Position numbers and translations under genes: made by a program. From the IMG/VR virus record IMGVR_UViG_3300042868_006346, positions 1 to 39,871 of that record: a stretch of DNA of 39,871 bases, one strand, 5' to 3'. The notes under the pieces were generated by a model. That model made no database searches, was not told the origin of the DNA, and saw only the letters and a list, made by a program, of their open reading frames with translations. This stretch comes from a virus. Numbering within the stretch: the first letter of the stretch is position 1; every line of letters begins with the position of its first letter. Below are positions 8,985 through 18,995 of the stretch, in pieces.

Positions 8985-9892
8985 TATCCTGTTATGTTTG
9001 TAAAGTTTTTAGTAAAATCAATATTATTACCTCTATCTTGTCTAACTTCATATAAAAGTTCATTAAATTGATCTCTTACTTCATATAAGTTGTATTGTTT
9101 GTATATGTTATTGTTACTATCGTAAATCGTGTAAATACCATCATCAATGGATTTAGTTTGATTTCCATAAAGAGCAATTGCTAATGTTGATATATCGTGT
9201 TCAACTATTTCAATTTCAGTAGTTATTGGATTAAAAAATGTGTTTGACACAATAATATCTTGGTTTGGTTGTCCAATAAACGGTGTTGCGTTTGGTTTGT
9301 TGGTTGGTGACGATGACGGTGATAGGGTACAAAACACTAAATTTGTAACTCCTTCAGTGTATCTATATCTAATAGATTTTTGTGAAGTATTTGTTAGATT
9401 TTGAATAACCGGCTCACAATAAAAAGATGAGGTAATCATTCTAAAGAAATTAGGTATTTTTGTTCCGTCTGAATTCAAATATTCTACTCTAAAACCAATG
9501 AGTCCCTGATTTACAAATTTATTTCTAAACTGTGTCGGAACATTGTTAACGTCAATAACAATACCTTTAACGTTAGGTAATGCCGAAAGTATACCACAGT
9601 CCGTAATTCGTGTTCTTATTTCTGCGGGTCTTATATATAATGTATAAATCCCCAATCTATTAAATTGTTCTGCAGGTAATTTTAGGTTGTATAAACCACC
9701 TAATATTTCAATATCCGCATTACCACCTGTTTCATTGTTATTAAAATATGGACGTAAAATAGTTTTAGCATCCAATTTAGTTAAAACGAAATTGTCAGTA
9801 TCATCCCTACTTGGGGTATAATTTAATATTATATCCACATCGTCGGGACTTACATCGGCTGGTCTAATTGTTCCGTAACTACCTGTTGCCAC
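8984..9892 (-). CDS. Unidentified baseplate-region structural protein
   Basis: A 302-residue protein starting at a GTG codon (9892-9890), the only start that fits the open frame after the upstream in-frame stops. It is beta-rich with no membrane segment or signal peptide. A Ser/Pro/Asn-rich linker near residues 190-215 separates two parts. I do not recognise a family. Its stop overlaps the start of the 1000-residue baseplate protein by one base (TAATG), implying coupled synthesis. Its position in the wedge cluster and its size invite comparison with T4 gp8 (334 residues), but I see no sequence evidence for that homology. A 51-bp spacer upstream holds a TATTTATA octamer. Confidence 0.7.
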   Translation of the reverse strand: MATGSYGTIRPADVSPDDVDIILNYTPSRDDTDNFVLTKLDAKTILRPYFNNNETGGNADIEILGGLYNLKLPAEQFNRLGIYTLYIRPAEIRTRITDCGILSALPNVKGIVIDVNNVPTQFRNKFVNQGLIGFRVEYLNSDGTKIPNFFRMITSSFYCEPVIQNLTNTSQKSIRYRYTEGVTNLVFCTLSPSSSPTNKPNATPFIGQPNQDIIVSNTFFNPITTEIEIVEHDISTLAIALYGNQTKSIDDGIYTIYDSNNNIYKQYNLYEVRDQFNELLYEVRQDRGNNIDFTKNFTNITG

Positions 9893-9928
9893 TATTATTA
9901 ATTTTTAAATTTTGTTTATAGGTTTAAA

Positions 9929-9936
9929 TATAAATA
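9929..9936 (-). promoter_or_regulatory. Candidate late-promoter octamer TATTTATA
   Basis: Coding-strand TATTTATA in the 51-bp intergenic gap, 36 bases before the GTG start of the 302-residue protein gene. It is one of very few gaps in an otherwise overlapping block of structural genes, which makes a regulatory role plausible. Confidence 0.35.
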
Positions 9937-9943
9937 CTTAAAA

Positions 9944-11116
9944 TCATTGTTTTTCAACATTAAAAAAACCGTACCCATACTTAACCAAGTCACCAACATT
10001 ATCTACTTCACCCAATCTTTCTATATATTCTAATGCAGACATTTTACCTCTTTCAATGAACACATCCGACTGTACTTCAGGTTGATCAATAACATTTATC
10101 AATCCTTCATTTTTTGTAATAGCAGATAATATTAAATCATCTTGTGTAAATCCTGAAGATTGTATTACATATAATGTTGTTCCATCAGGATAATCATAAT
10201 AATCAATTCCATTAATTGTATAGGAAACGTATGTATTACCAGAATCGGGACCCCAATAAGTCCCCACACTATTTGAAGTACCAGTAACTTGTACTCCGAC
10301 TTTGAACTTTCCTTCGGCTAACAATAGTTTTGGTCCAAATTGTGCTAAGTCGTTAACTGACGACTGAGTATAACCTGTGATAATAAAAGGTGTTTGAGTG
10401 TAATTATAACTAAAAAAGTCATCAATATCCGTATCTGAATCACCACTAAAGATATATTCATAATTTATAGGTGTTGCACTCCAATTCCCATTAAAAGATG
10501 TGAATGTTGCAACACCATACGGATCTAAATTTGGGACAAATACAAAAGGTACCGTTACCGTTTTACTTACTTGAGATATACCCCAAGGGGATGTTGCGGT
10601 AATAGTAATCGTATATTGATTATTCCCTAAAGGATAATTATGTACAAGTGGTGATGTTCCCGTAATCGTTTGAATTGTGGATCCATCACCCCAATTAATT
10701 TTAAATGTTGTCACACTTAAAAACTTTTTTAGTTCAGTGTCAGAAGTATTATAAACAGTGTAGGTGTATGGGCTCCCTGTTGTTGACGTAAAAATGAAAT
10801 TAGTCACTACATCCTTTTGTAGAATGGCACCATCAAAAACAGAATAATAACCATAATCAACCGCAGTTTGGGTAAATAGCAACGGGATTGTTAATCCAGT
10901 CATTATTGATGTTCCTCCAGATGCTCCTGATAAGACATATGTCATACCTGTATAAACTCCCGTGGTTCCTGATACAGTATTTTCAGTAATCGCAGTGATT
11001 GGGCAACAAGGGTCAACATCATAAGTTATGTCAATACCCTCAACATAATTAACGGTTATTAAGTCTGACTTAATATTTTCTGGCGATATTTTAAAATAGT
11101 ATTTTTGTTCAATCAT
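9944..11116 (-). CDS. PKD-domain virion protein
   Basis: A 390-residue protein. Residues about 128-195 contain a PKD-like immunoglobulin fold: FKINWGDGSTIQTI, then VHNYP, YTITITATSPWG and SKTVTVPF. The NWGDGS motif and the later paired strands are the hallmark of PKD domains, found in extracellular proteins and occasionally in phage tail proteins. The rest is beta-rich, with a C-terminal stretch (about 345-390) that looks helical and may anchor it to the baseplate. It lies one base after the stop of the 272-residue gene and is followed by one of the rare spacers. A role as a surface-exposed baseplate decoration or short fibre binding a host polysaccharide is inference from the domain and position. 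Confidence 0.75.
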   Translation of the reverse strand: MIEQKYYFKISPENIKSDLITVNYVEGIDITYDVDPCCPITAITENTVSGTTGVYTGMTYVLSGASGGTSIMTGLTIPLLFTQTAVDYGYYSVFDGAILQKDVVTNFIFTSTTGSPYTYTVYNTSDTELKKFLSVTTFKINWGDGSTIQTITGTSPLVHNYPLGNNQYTITITATSPWGISQVSKTVTVPFVFVPNLDPYGVATFTSFNGNWSATPINYEYIFSGDSDTDIDDFFSYNYTQTPFIITGYTQSSVNDLAQFGPKLLLAEGKFKVGVQVTGTSNSVGTYWGPDSGNTYVSYTINGIDYYDYPDGTTLYVIQSSGFTQDDLILSAITKNEGLINVIDQPEVQSDVFIERGKMSALEYIERLGEVDNVGDLVKYGYGFFNVEKQ

Positions 11117-11117
11117 A

Positions 11118-11936
11118 TTAAATAGGATTTACGTATTCATACCAAGTTATTGGTTGTTGTTCTCTACCTACTCGTATAAAATTATTTGTCGGTCTAAACA
11201 CTCTATATGTCTTATTTGTATAATCTAATCTAACTCTATAATAAAAATAATCATCACCATTGAAGGTGTATGGACTTGGTATTTGAAACTGTGGTGTGTT
11301 AACCATTGTAATATATGTTCCAGTTCTACCATTAAAAAATTTAGCCGACATATAAAATTGATTAATGTCAATATAATTTTGTTTTCTTAACCAGTAGATG
11401 AAAAATCCTTCTTTATCTCCGATATAGTCTAACCTCATTCTTGGTGTTTTCACATCTACATTACCTAATGAAAGTGAAATTGACGTACTCTCGGTAAATC
11501 CTTGTTGTACAGGTAGTATTATTGTGAAATAATTTTTTTGACTTGTTGGCTCTGGCGTATCGTAGAAATCCAATTTAAAAAATGACTTTGTAAATGGTTT
11601 ACTAAAATAATACAACTCTTGTCCCGTAAACCCAACCGCCTCATAATCACTAACATAATTACTTATATTTGCAGTTGGTACATTAGCAGGATTACCACTA
11701 TAAAAAAAGAAATTATAATTAATTGACGTTTTTTCATTACCCATTCGTATATAGGTATCGTGCGAAAATCTACTAACCTCAAAATCATTCGCCGCACCAA
11801 TTATCTCCTCTAAAATTGTTTTTTCGTATTCATCAACACTATCATCCCTACCACTGAAATCCCACTTCATTTCTATTGGAATATCAATTTGTTTGTCAAG
11901 TGTTGATCTTACTATTTTATATTTATTCACAGTCAT
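11118..11936 (-). CDS. Unidentified structural protein (baseplate cluster)
   Basis: A 272-residue protein of mixed charge, rich in aromatic residues (many Tyr and Phe), predicted mainly beta. It contains no signal peptide, membrane segment or catalytic motif I can recognise. It begins 14 bases inside the end of the 581-residue gene and ends one base before the start of the PKD protein, so all three are probably translated together. The aromatic-rich composition and length fit a tail or baseplate subunit. It might be a fibre-connector or wedge-associated protein, but no homologue comes to mind. Confidence 0.7.
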   Translation of the reverse strand: MTVNKYKIVRSTLDKQIDIPIEMKWDFSGRDDSVDEYEKTILEEIIGAANDFEVSRFSHDTYIRMGNEKTSINYNFFFYSGNPANVPTANISNYVSDYEAVGFTGQELYYFSKPFTKSFFKLDFYDTPEPTSQKNYFTIILPVQQGFTESTSISLSLGNVDVKTPRMRLDYIGDKEGFFIYWLRKQNYIDINQFYMSAKFFNGRTGTYITMVNTPQFQIPSPYTFNGDDYFYYRVRLDYTNKTYRVFRPTNNFIRVGREQQPITWYEYVNPI

Positions 11937-13668
11937 CTATTGTTGGTTCTGCAATGTCGTTTATGAATTCATTTCCTGTTTGACTACCTTCAGGTATTAA
12001 CCTAAATACAATATTTGTAAACGGGTAATGTTTTCCGTTTATAAATGGGAAATCAACACCAAGATTATCTCCATCAATGTACCCATAAGGATAAAGATCT
12101 CTCCATCTAAAACTATTTGATAGGTTTGAATAGAACGCATAATTCGGTATTCCCACAATTTGTTGTGCGTCCCCCTCTTCAATGTAATCAGAAAATACTC
12201 TAATCCTGATTGGGTTATGTGGTTTATAATAATACCCTAATTGATTAGTTGGGTTTATTGTTGTTCCTGTTAACGCAAACCAAGCAGGATTAAACGTTAT
12301 TTTATGGTGTTTTACTGAAATAACCCTTTCAAGTTGTTCATATGAATTAAACTCACAAAAATCTCCATCAACAACATCCCCAACTTGTAAGTCTCTTTGG
12401 TAAACGAAGGGTCCTGCAGGAGGTGTAGTTTGACTAAAATAAAATTCTGTTGGTATTGTACTATTTGATAAACTATTGTTAATGTCCCACCAAGGTGATG
12501 GATTATTATTATACAACGGAAGATTAAATTCATAACCCTCTTTTAGTGGGTTTGTCCAACCAAAATAACCTTTCCAAATTGTGGTGAAAAACAATTCTGA
12601 AACCGGTCTTTTTTGATTATCTATTAAAACATTAATATCTATATCTTCATTAAACGATAGGGTATACGCCTGACTTCCTTCTTTTATTGATGTTCTTGAT
12701 AAGTTGTTGGGTGTTAAAACCGCAGGTTCTGTTTTACTATCACTGTTAAAAATATTTTGTTCAAATCCAGCTTTAGTTAAAATATAATCTGATACGTTTG
12801 TTAATATTCTATGTCGTCTAACATAGTATGTTGACGTAGTTTCACCCGAATTTGTAATATCAATAACTCTTTTAAATGTTCCCGTAACTCCTTGATTAAA
12901 GGTGGTACCTGTATATCCAATATTATCAATGTTAAAAATATATTCTTCACTACCATACCCTTCACTACCTAAACTAGTAACCGGAAAAAATGTTTCACCA
13001 AAATAATCAAAAGACAACTGAACATATTCCCCAACATTTAACCCGTGTGGGGAAACACATCTAAAGGATATATCCCTTGAGTTGTTATTGTTTCCAACAC
13101 TAATAATAAATGGTATCCCATCAGATGCCGTCCAAACCCAAGAAGCAGATGTTTCTTGATCTATAGCCTGTAATTGTTTATTAAAGACATTATCATACGC
13201 ATAACTCATATAATGAGTCCAATTATATTTTGTACTATTCTTGTTAACAAACGTTATGTGATTATTTGGTGGTATAGTATATCCTGCGGTATTATTATCA
13301 GTTCTAATAAAATCAAATTCAAAATATTGCGGATAACCATCCCACGGCAATGAAGGATTTGTTGTTGCACTTATGGCGTTATTAATAGCATTGGCATAAA
13401 ATAAATTATTTCTAAATGGTCTATATGAAACTGAACCAACATATTGATTTTTAAATATAAAACTATATTTACAAACAGGTCTAAAAATGTTTGATTTTTC
13501 TCTCTCATCAATAAAAACTTGTTGTAAACTTAAATTAACACTACGATCAAATTCAACGTTTTCTCTTTGTGTCTGTTCTAATGTAATTTTAGAAGACAAC
13601 AAAGTATTCGGAGATGTTTTATATCTCAACGAACCTAATACTATTCTTGTTTCATCATCAATTCCCAT
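11923..13668 (-). CDS. Unidentified large structural protein (baseplate cluster)
   Basis: A 581-residue protein with no signal peptide or membrane segment. It is rich in Asn, Tyr and Phe and appears beta-rich throughout, with short linkers around residues 300 and 400. Its N-terminus (MGIDDETRIVLGSLRYKTSP) shows no recognisable family motif. Its ATG overlaps the stop of the 1751-residue gene by one base (TAATG at 13670-13666), and its end overlaps the following gene by 14 bases. That dense arrangement and the company of gp25, gp6 and the gp7-position protein mark it as a virion component, probably of the baseplate periphery. Function is not assigned. Confidence 0.7.
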   Translation of the reverse strand: MGIDDETRIVLGSLRYKTSPNTLLSSKITLEQTQRENVEFDRSVNLSLQQVFIDEREKSNIFRPVCKYSFIFKNQYVGSVSYRPFRNNLFYANAINNAISATTNPSLPWDGYPQYFEFDFIRTDNNTAGYTIPPNNHITFVNKNSTKYNWTHYMSYAYDNVFNKQLQAIDQETSASWVWTASDGIPFIISVGNNNNSRDISFRCVSPHGLNVGEYVQLSFDYFGETFFPVTSLGSEGYGSEEYIFNIDNIGYTGTTFNQGVTGTFKRVIDITNSGETTSTYYVRRHRILTNVSDYILTKAGFEQNIFNSDSKTEPAVLTPNNLSRTSIKEGSQAYTLSFNEDIDINVLIDNQKRPVSELFFTTIWKGYFGWTNPLKEGYEFNLPLYNNNPSPWWDINNSLSNSTIPTEFYFSQTTPPAGPFVYQRDLQVGDVVDGDFCEFNSYEQLERVISVKHHKITFNPAWFALTGTTINPTNQLGYYYKPHNPIRIRVFSDYIEEGDAQQIVGIPNYAFYSNLSNSFRWRDLYPYGYIDGDNLGVDFPFINGKHYPFTNIVFRLIPEGSQTGNEFINDIAEPTIDDCE

Positions 13669-16600
13669 TAGTCTAATTCGGTATCTATATATATTTTTAT
13701 AAATCTATTTATTGCTGTTTTTCCATTCTTTAATCCAAAATAGAAATGATACGGAGCACCAACAATAAATGATGCAAATCCTGGAGTATTGTTAAATGCC
13801 GATAGTAAAGTCACAGGAGGGACATCACCAATAGTGTCTTCTGGTGGTGTTGGGTTAAAGTTGGTTATGAACCCATAATATATATTTGGAAAAGTTTGGG
13901 ACATTTGGTTAGTTTTAAAATAAGGACTTGTTACCGCATCTAAATCTTGATAACCTGACACATAAAAGCCATTTGGTAATGATCCAGTCACCCAATCATT
14001 TTTTTCACTACCAAAAATATTATTGGTTTGTTGTATTTTCCATCTATACATTGGTACATCCTGTGTTTTTGGGTATCCGTAATAACTCTGTAATGGTACT
14101 GTTGTGGCAAATGAATATATATTAAAACCTGGAGATAATGCCCTTCTGTTTCTATATTCTTCTTGTGTTGTGTTATAAAATATACCAAAAACAGGATCTC
14201 CATTAGTATTGTATGAACTTATCCAAACATATTCATCAGGATAATTACCACCAATAAATGGTGTTACCTGATACTCTGAGTTTATTGAAAACGCTTGTGC
14301 AATATCCCCATCAATTCTATCTCCCGTCCTTGAAAAGAATTGTTCAACACTTGCATTATTTACGGATAAAACCTGTTGTAAGAATGTTGAATTGATTATC
14401 CTTGATATAATTGCTAATTGTAATACATCTGAACTGTCTTGGTATGAGGTACTCTTATATGTATTACCTAAATATTTACCACTAAAATCAGGATCATTAC
14501 AGATAAAACTTATAAATTCATCTCTATTCCCCATATCTAAAATAGTGGTCGGGAACATAATTTGTCTAACATTTTGTGAATCGTCAGATGTGGATATACC
14601 TAACAAATTTGTCAAAAAATTATCTGGTGACGGTGGTGGTGCCCCAATAAACTTATTAGATGTTGCGTCGTAAGGTGAACTTCTATAATAAAAATTGTTA
14701 CTTATATCATTAAAAACAACCAATTTATCACAATAATTATAATTTGGTACACCAAAAATATTAAATGTTGTTTGTTTATTAAATGATGGCATATATAACG
14801 AGCCGTTTAACCAATTGTTTTGGAACATATGTCCGAAGACTCCTCTACACGCACCAAATATAATTCTAAATCTAGTTCTCCATTCTGCCAAATACTGAAT
14901 ATCATCTTTAATTGTTTTTATTAATTTATCATCAACAAAATAATAACATCCTCCATTAACTCTTTTATTCTGATTATTATCCCCAGTCTGATTAAATGTA
15001 CAAGGATCGGCAACTTCAAAATCATTACCAACACCTTGGTAACACTTTAATGGAACCATACCTTCACAACTAAAACTATTAACTATTGTTGCGGTATTTC
15101 CTGTACCTAAATCACCAAAAGCATCAATATCATTTAACCCTTGAACTCCGCCAATAGCAGCACTAAAGTTAACAATTTGTCCTTCTTCATCTATAGAATA
15201 GAATGAAAAATTATTATTTTGATGTAGCGGGAATGAATTATATCCTACAGTATCTAAAACATCTGAAGTTGGTAATCTATCAGATCTAAATATTAGTCGT
15301 TGACTTGGATTAATGTTTGTTGATATCGGGGTATAACCGTTGTTATTTAGGTTATATGCCGGAGCATAACATCTAGCGTATGGTGGTTGTACCAAATTGA
15401 ATACTGGTTGTCCAATTAACGCACCAGAACCTCCATCATAACAAGTATATAGAGGCGAATTCGTTACAGTAAATGAACCACCATCAACTCTACCAATAAA
15501 CTCAGTTAAAATTCCTGATGTCACTGTTGACTTCCATCTAAAAACTTGATTAGTAGAGTTACCATTGTTTATATATAAATTAGAATCAACCCAATTACCT
15601 ATTGTTATTGTATCATACGCTCCGTGAACATAATTAAATGTTGATTTATCGGTTGAGGTATAATACCTTGGTGAATCCGTTGTAAACGCACTAAAAGCGG
15701 AAACATCAACAGTGAATCCTATTGGTTGGTGAAATAGATTAATATTTCCATTTGATGTTGCCAAACTATGACTTTCAGGTGTTTGTTGGTCTTGATAATA
15801 AGTCGGGTTACCTGAATTTTGTTGTATTGGTATGTTAAGATGATAATTTCCGGTTACTGTTATTGTATTTGTTGGTCTACCAAATAATTCCGATAAATCA
15901 TATTTAATTTCTTGTTTTTCAGTATATGGGTCAACACCTCTTGTTAATATTAATAATTCTTGATTTTGATAATCATTAAACCAATACCAAGGTGGTGTGT
16001 GTGACCCAGGAGTATTACTTATGTATGATATTTTATTACCATAAAAATATTTCCACAAAACACCACCACTAATAACACTAGTCGGTCCCGTAGTGGCTAA
16101 AGGTAAATATGGTGATGTTGACGATGTAAGTTGATTCCACGTATATCCTGTTACTACTTGGAAGTATTCAATACCAGATCGATATAAATATTGTTTTTCA
16201 CTTTCATTACTTACTACCGTTATGTTTGATGTAATGTTATTACCATTACCATCCATATAGGTTAATGGTACGGTATATGTTCCATTACCAAGTGTTGTTC
16301 CTGTTATCGCATTTCCACTAAATTGGTTAACAGTACCACCTGACACATTCGGGTCATTAGTACTTAAAGGGTTAGTAAACGCAATAATTTTTCCTTCTAA
16401 CTGACTTATGGTACCTGGATCAACCAAAACAATTAATGATAAATCCTGATAAGAATTACCTCCATTACCTAATGTTGTGGAACCAACAATAGAAGGGTTT
16501 GGTGTTACTGTAATTCTGTTTCTAGCGGTATTATCAAAGTATCTAGGTCTAATGTTCGCCAAATTCATTGACTGTGCCAACGTTAAACCGTCTCCAAATC

Positions 16601-18923
16601 TTTTAAAAAATGTTCCTGATGTCGCAGATGCCCCACCTGGACCTAATTCCTCCCACAATGGTACTTTATAATATGTTCTAGCAGGATTAGCAATACCCGC
16701 GAAAAGTTGTTGTGATCCTTGATCCCAAAGTGTTTGGTCAGCGCCACTAATAGTTCCACCACAAGGATTAATACTTGGTGATAATGTCCACTGAGAATAA
16801 TTACCAATAGTGTTTAAATCACTTAATAATGATTGGTTAATACTTAATGCCGCAGCACTTAATGATATTGCAATAGTATTTACTGTATTTAAACTCTCAT
16901 CAGGACAAGAACACACTTCACAATCAGGATAAGTCATCATAGGTAATCCTAATCTCTTAAATGGATTTTCATCACTCATAGGTGCAATCACTTCTTTTTT
17001 ACACTCAAGATTACCACCTAAAGAGTTAATCGCCTTACACGCACTATAAACAATACCATTAACCAAATCCGCAATGAAATTTACAACTTCAACAACGATT
17101 GGATATATCAACGCAAGTACGTGATTAACAATTATTATCACAACTATCATTGGTGACACAATTGTTAATAACAATGAAAATAAAAAGAAGATGAAATCAA
17201 AATTCCTTTGTAGATCGTTTACTGGTAATTTATTGTTTTCGCTTTGGCAAGCCCTATCTGTTATTTCTTTTATCCCTAAATGTCTTGATCTATTACTACC
17301 ACATTTAAACCTATCAATAAATCCACTAATCGTGTAAACTTTATTATAATTAAATTCGTAAAACGTATCTTCACAATTAATCGCTTCTTGTTTGTTTGCA
17401 TAATCATCCCAATCTAAACTAAAAGCATACGATTTTAATACCTCAAAATATGGTTGAGCAAAAAACGTAAAATTGAACAACATAGGTTGAGTATTATCTA
17501 TTGGAATGGCGGATATTGTAACTGTATTTACGACATTGGGTAATGGCACACTTTCAGTTCCCCCATAATAAGGAATACCATTAATTGAGATACTAACTTG
17601 TTGTGTGTTTGTGTAACTATTTAAAATAAATCCTCCCTTGTTTAGGATAAAACTATCTGTTGTAAAACCTGTTGCTATTGGTATATCAAATGTTTGCGAA
17701 AAAGCGTCAGGATTAAATGGGTCGGTATTAGGTAAATTATCGTTCCACCCATACTCTTTAACATTTGGAACCAAATAATTCCCCCTCATAAAGTTATTTT
17801 GTAAACCTTGCTCGTTTTGCCATTTTATCTTAAATCTATATCTACCTTTTGTTGGTATCCCAATTGTTGGATCGTTAGATAAAACTTGTTCCCCAAATTC
17901 ATTTGTTGTAACATAATCCAAATTCATAGGGACATTTACTAACCATACACCATCACTATCAATTAACTTACCATCTTCCTCTAACCTATATTGTTCTAAT
18001 ATTGGGTCACCATTTTGATCAGTATTTATTGTTTGTCTGATTGCTAAAATTTGTCCAGGACCAGCAATCAAATCACACATATTACCTGTGTTTATCTTTG
18101 GTTTGCAACTTTTTTTAACAGAATCTTCATCAGGTGTTGAGAATATTGATCCCATAAAAACCGATGTGGGTTGTATATTAACATTTGCGGAACCTGTCAA
18201 ATCAAAATCAACTCTTGTTATCCCTAATAAACAAATTTCAGGCTCCCCCCATAATGGTTGTACCTCAACAATTTTATTTAGACTAATAATTTGTGGTAAC
18301 TCTCTAAGATTTGTTGATGATTTAAACTTATTACCATCAACTTGTGATTCTGTTGCTAATCCAGAATTTATTAAATCTTGTGGTGATAAAGAAAAACACC
18401 CAATATCTGATAAGTCAACATCCATAACCACAGTTTGTGTCCCTGTAGGAACACCAAATATCATATAATCACCACTTTCATTTGTTTTTACGGTAAATTT
18501 ATAATATTTGTCATAGACTTCAATTAACGGATCGTATGTTAAAACATCTTCTCTCGTTGGGAACGTCCCTGTTGCGGCGTGACTTGGGTATGATTTTGTA
18601 TACGGTAATAAATTATATCTATACCCATCCTCATTTAAATCATCTAATGAACTATATGGATATAGTTCAGATATGATTGGATTATTTTCGTCTTCATCAC
18701 TAATTGGAATAAAAATGGATACTTTTGCGTTTGGAACTCCGAATCCTCCGTTAACTAAAACTCTACCAACAACAACACCATAATCAGAACAAACTCTGGT
18801 GTAAATGTCACTTTGGAGTATTTTAAGTGATAAAATCTCCAAGTATTCAAAATCCTGATCTAATTGTATTTTAATTGACTTATCAACCCCTGGTTGGGTT
18901 CTTATTCTATATGATTTTGGCAT
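13668..18923 (-). CDS. Giant baseplate wedge-region protein at the gp7 position, with membrane-like segment
   Basis: A 1751-residue protein directly downstream of the gp6-like gene, the place T4 gene 7 occupies; I see no direct gp7 homology. Residues about 48-180 carry a carboxypeptidase-regulatory-like beta-sandwich: GRVLVNGGFGVPNAKVSIF and, later, NESGDYMIFGVPTGTQTVVM. Residues about 568-640 are strikingly hydrophobic (FIFFLFSLLLTIVSPMIVV, then IIIVNHVLALIYPIVVEVV), enough for two membrane-spanning helices, followed by a cysteine-rich patch with CEVCSC near 665-675. The remaining 1000 residues are long, Asn/Thr/Gly-rich beta structure, perhaps host-facing. A hydrophobic stretch in a baseplate protein could pack internally or insert in the host envelope during infection. 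The ATG at 18923 follows a 72-bp gap with a TATTTATC octamer. Confidence 0.75.
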   Translation of the reverse strand: MPKSYRIRTQPGVDKSIKIQLDQDFEYLEILSLKILQSDIYTRVCSDYGVVVGRVLVNGGFGVPNAKVSIFIPISDEDENNPIISELYPYSSLDDLNEDGYRYNLLPYTKSYPSHAATGTFPTREDVLTYDPLIEVYDKYYKFTVKTNESGDYMIFGVPTGTQTVVMDVDLSDIGCFSLSPQDLINSGLATESQVDGNKFKSSTNLRELPQIISLNKIVEVQPLWGEPEICLLGITRVDFDLTGSANVNIQPTSVFMGSIFSTPDEDSVKKSCKPKINTGNMCDLIAGPGQILAIRQTINTDQNGDPILEQYRLEEDGKLIDSDGVWLVNVPMNLDYVTTNEFGEQVLSNDPTIGIPTKGRYRFKIKWQNEQGLQNNFMRGNYLVPNVKEYGWNDNLPNTDPFNPDAFSQTFDIPIATGFTTDSFILNKGGFILNSYTNTQQVSISINGIPYYGGTESVPLPNVVNTVTISAIPIDNTQPMLFNFTFFAQPYFEVLKSYAFSLDWDDYANKQEAINCEDTFYEFNYNKVYTISGFIDRFKCGSNRSRHLGIKEITDRACQSENNKLPVNDLQRNFDFIFFLFSLLLTIVSPMIVVIIIVNHVLALIYPIVVEVVNFIADLVNGIVYSACKAINSLGGNLECKKEVIAPMSDENPFKRLGLPMMTYPDCEVCSCPDESLNTVNTIAISLSAAALSINQSLLSDLNTIGNYSQWTLSPSINPCGGTISGADQTLWDQGSQQLFAGIANPARTYYKVPLWEELGPGGASATSGTFFKRFGDGLTLAQSMNLANIRPRYFDNTARNRITVTPNPSIVGSTTLGNGGNSYQDLSLIVLVDPGTISQLEGKIIAFTNPLSTNDPNVSGGTVNQFSGNAITGTTLGNGTYTVPLTYMDGNGNNITSNITVVSNESEKQYLYRSGIEYFQVVTGYTWNQLTSSTSPYLPLATTGPTSVISGGVLWKYFYGNKISYISNTPGSHTPPWYWFNDYQNQELLILTRGVDPYTEKQEIKYDLSELFGRPTNTITVTGNYHLNIPIQQNSGNPTYYQDQQTPESHSLATSNGNINLFHQPIGFTVDVSAFSAFTTDSPRYYTSTDKSTFNYVHGAYDTITIGNWVDSNLYINNGNSTNQVFRWKSTVTSGILTEFIGRVDGGSFTVTNSPLYTCYDGGSGALIGQPVFNLVQPPYARCYAPAYNLNNNGYTPISTNINPSQRLIFRSDRLPTSDVLDTVGYNSFPLHQNNNFSFYSIDEEGQIVNFSAAIGGVQGLNDIDAFGDLGTGNTATIVNSFSCEGMVPLKCYQGVGNDFEVADPCTFNQTGDNNQNKRVNGGCYYFVDDKLIKTIKDDIQYLAEWRTRFRIIFGACRGVFGHMFQNNWLNGSLYMPSFNKQTTFNIFGVPNYNYCDKLVVFNDISNNFYYRSSPYDATSNKFIGAPPPSPDNFLTNLLGISTSDDSQNVRQIMFPTTILDMGNRDEFISFICNDPDFSGKYLGNTYKSTSYQDSSDVLQLAIISRIINSTFLQQVLSVNNASVEQFFSRTGDRIDGDIAQAFSINSEYQVTPFIGGNYPDEYVWISSYNTNGDPVFGIFYNTTQEEYRNRRALSPGFNIYSFATTVPLQSYYGYPKTQDVPMYRWKIQQTNNIFGSEKNDWVTGSLPNGFYVSGYQDLDAVTSPYFKTNQMSQTFPNIYYGFITNFNPTPPEDTIGDVPPVTLLSAFNNTPGFASFIVGAPYHFYFGLKNGKTAINRFIKIYIDTELD

Positions 18924-18937
18924 TAAATTCTTTTTTT

Positions 18938-18945
18938 GATAAATA
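18938..18945 (-). promoter_or_regulatory. Candidate late-promoter octamer TATTTATC
   Basis: Coding-strand TATTTATC, exactly 14 bases before the ATG of the 1751-residue gene, the same spacing as TATTTATA before the fibre gene. It lies in a 72-bp gap in which I see no clear hairpin. Confidence 0.3.
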
Positions 18946-18995
18946 GTTTATTTCCTATTTTCAAAAAATAATTCTTTTATCCTAAAAATAAATCA

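Noticed and set aside
11923-11936. The 14-base overlap of the 581- and 272-residue genes as a frameshifted single gene
   Set aside because: Both frames have their own start and stop with normal gene-like composition, and short overlaps are the rule in this block.
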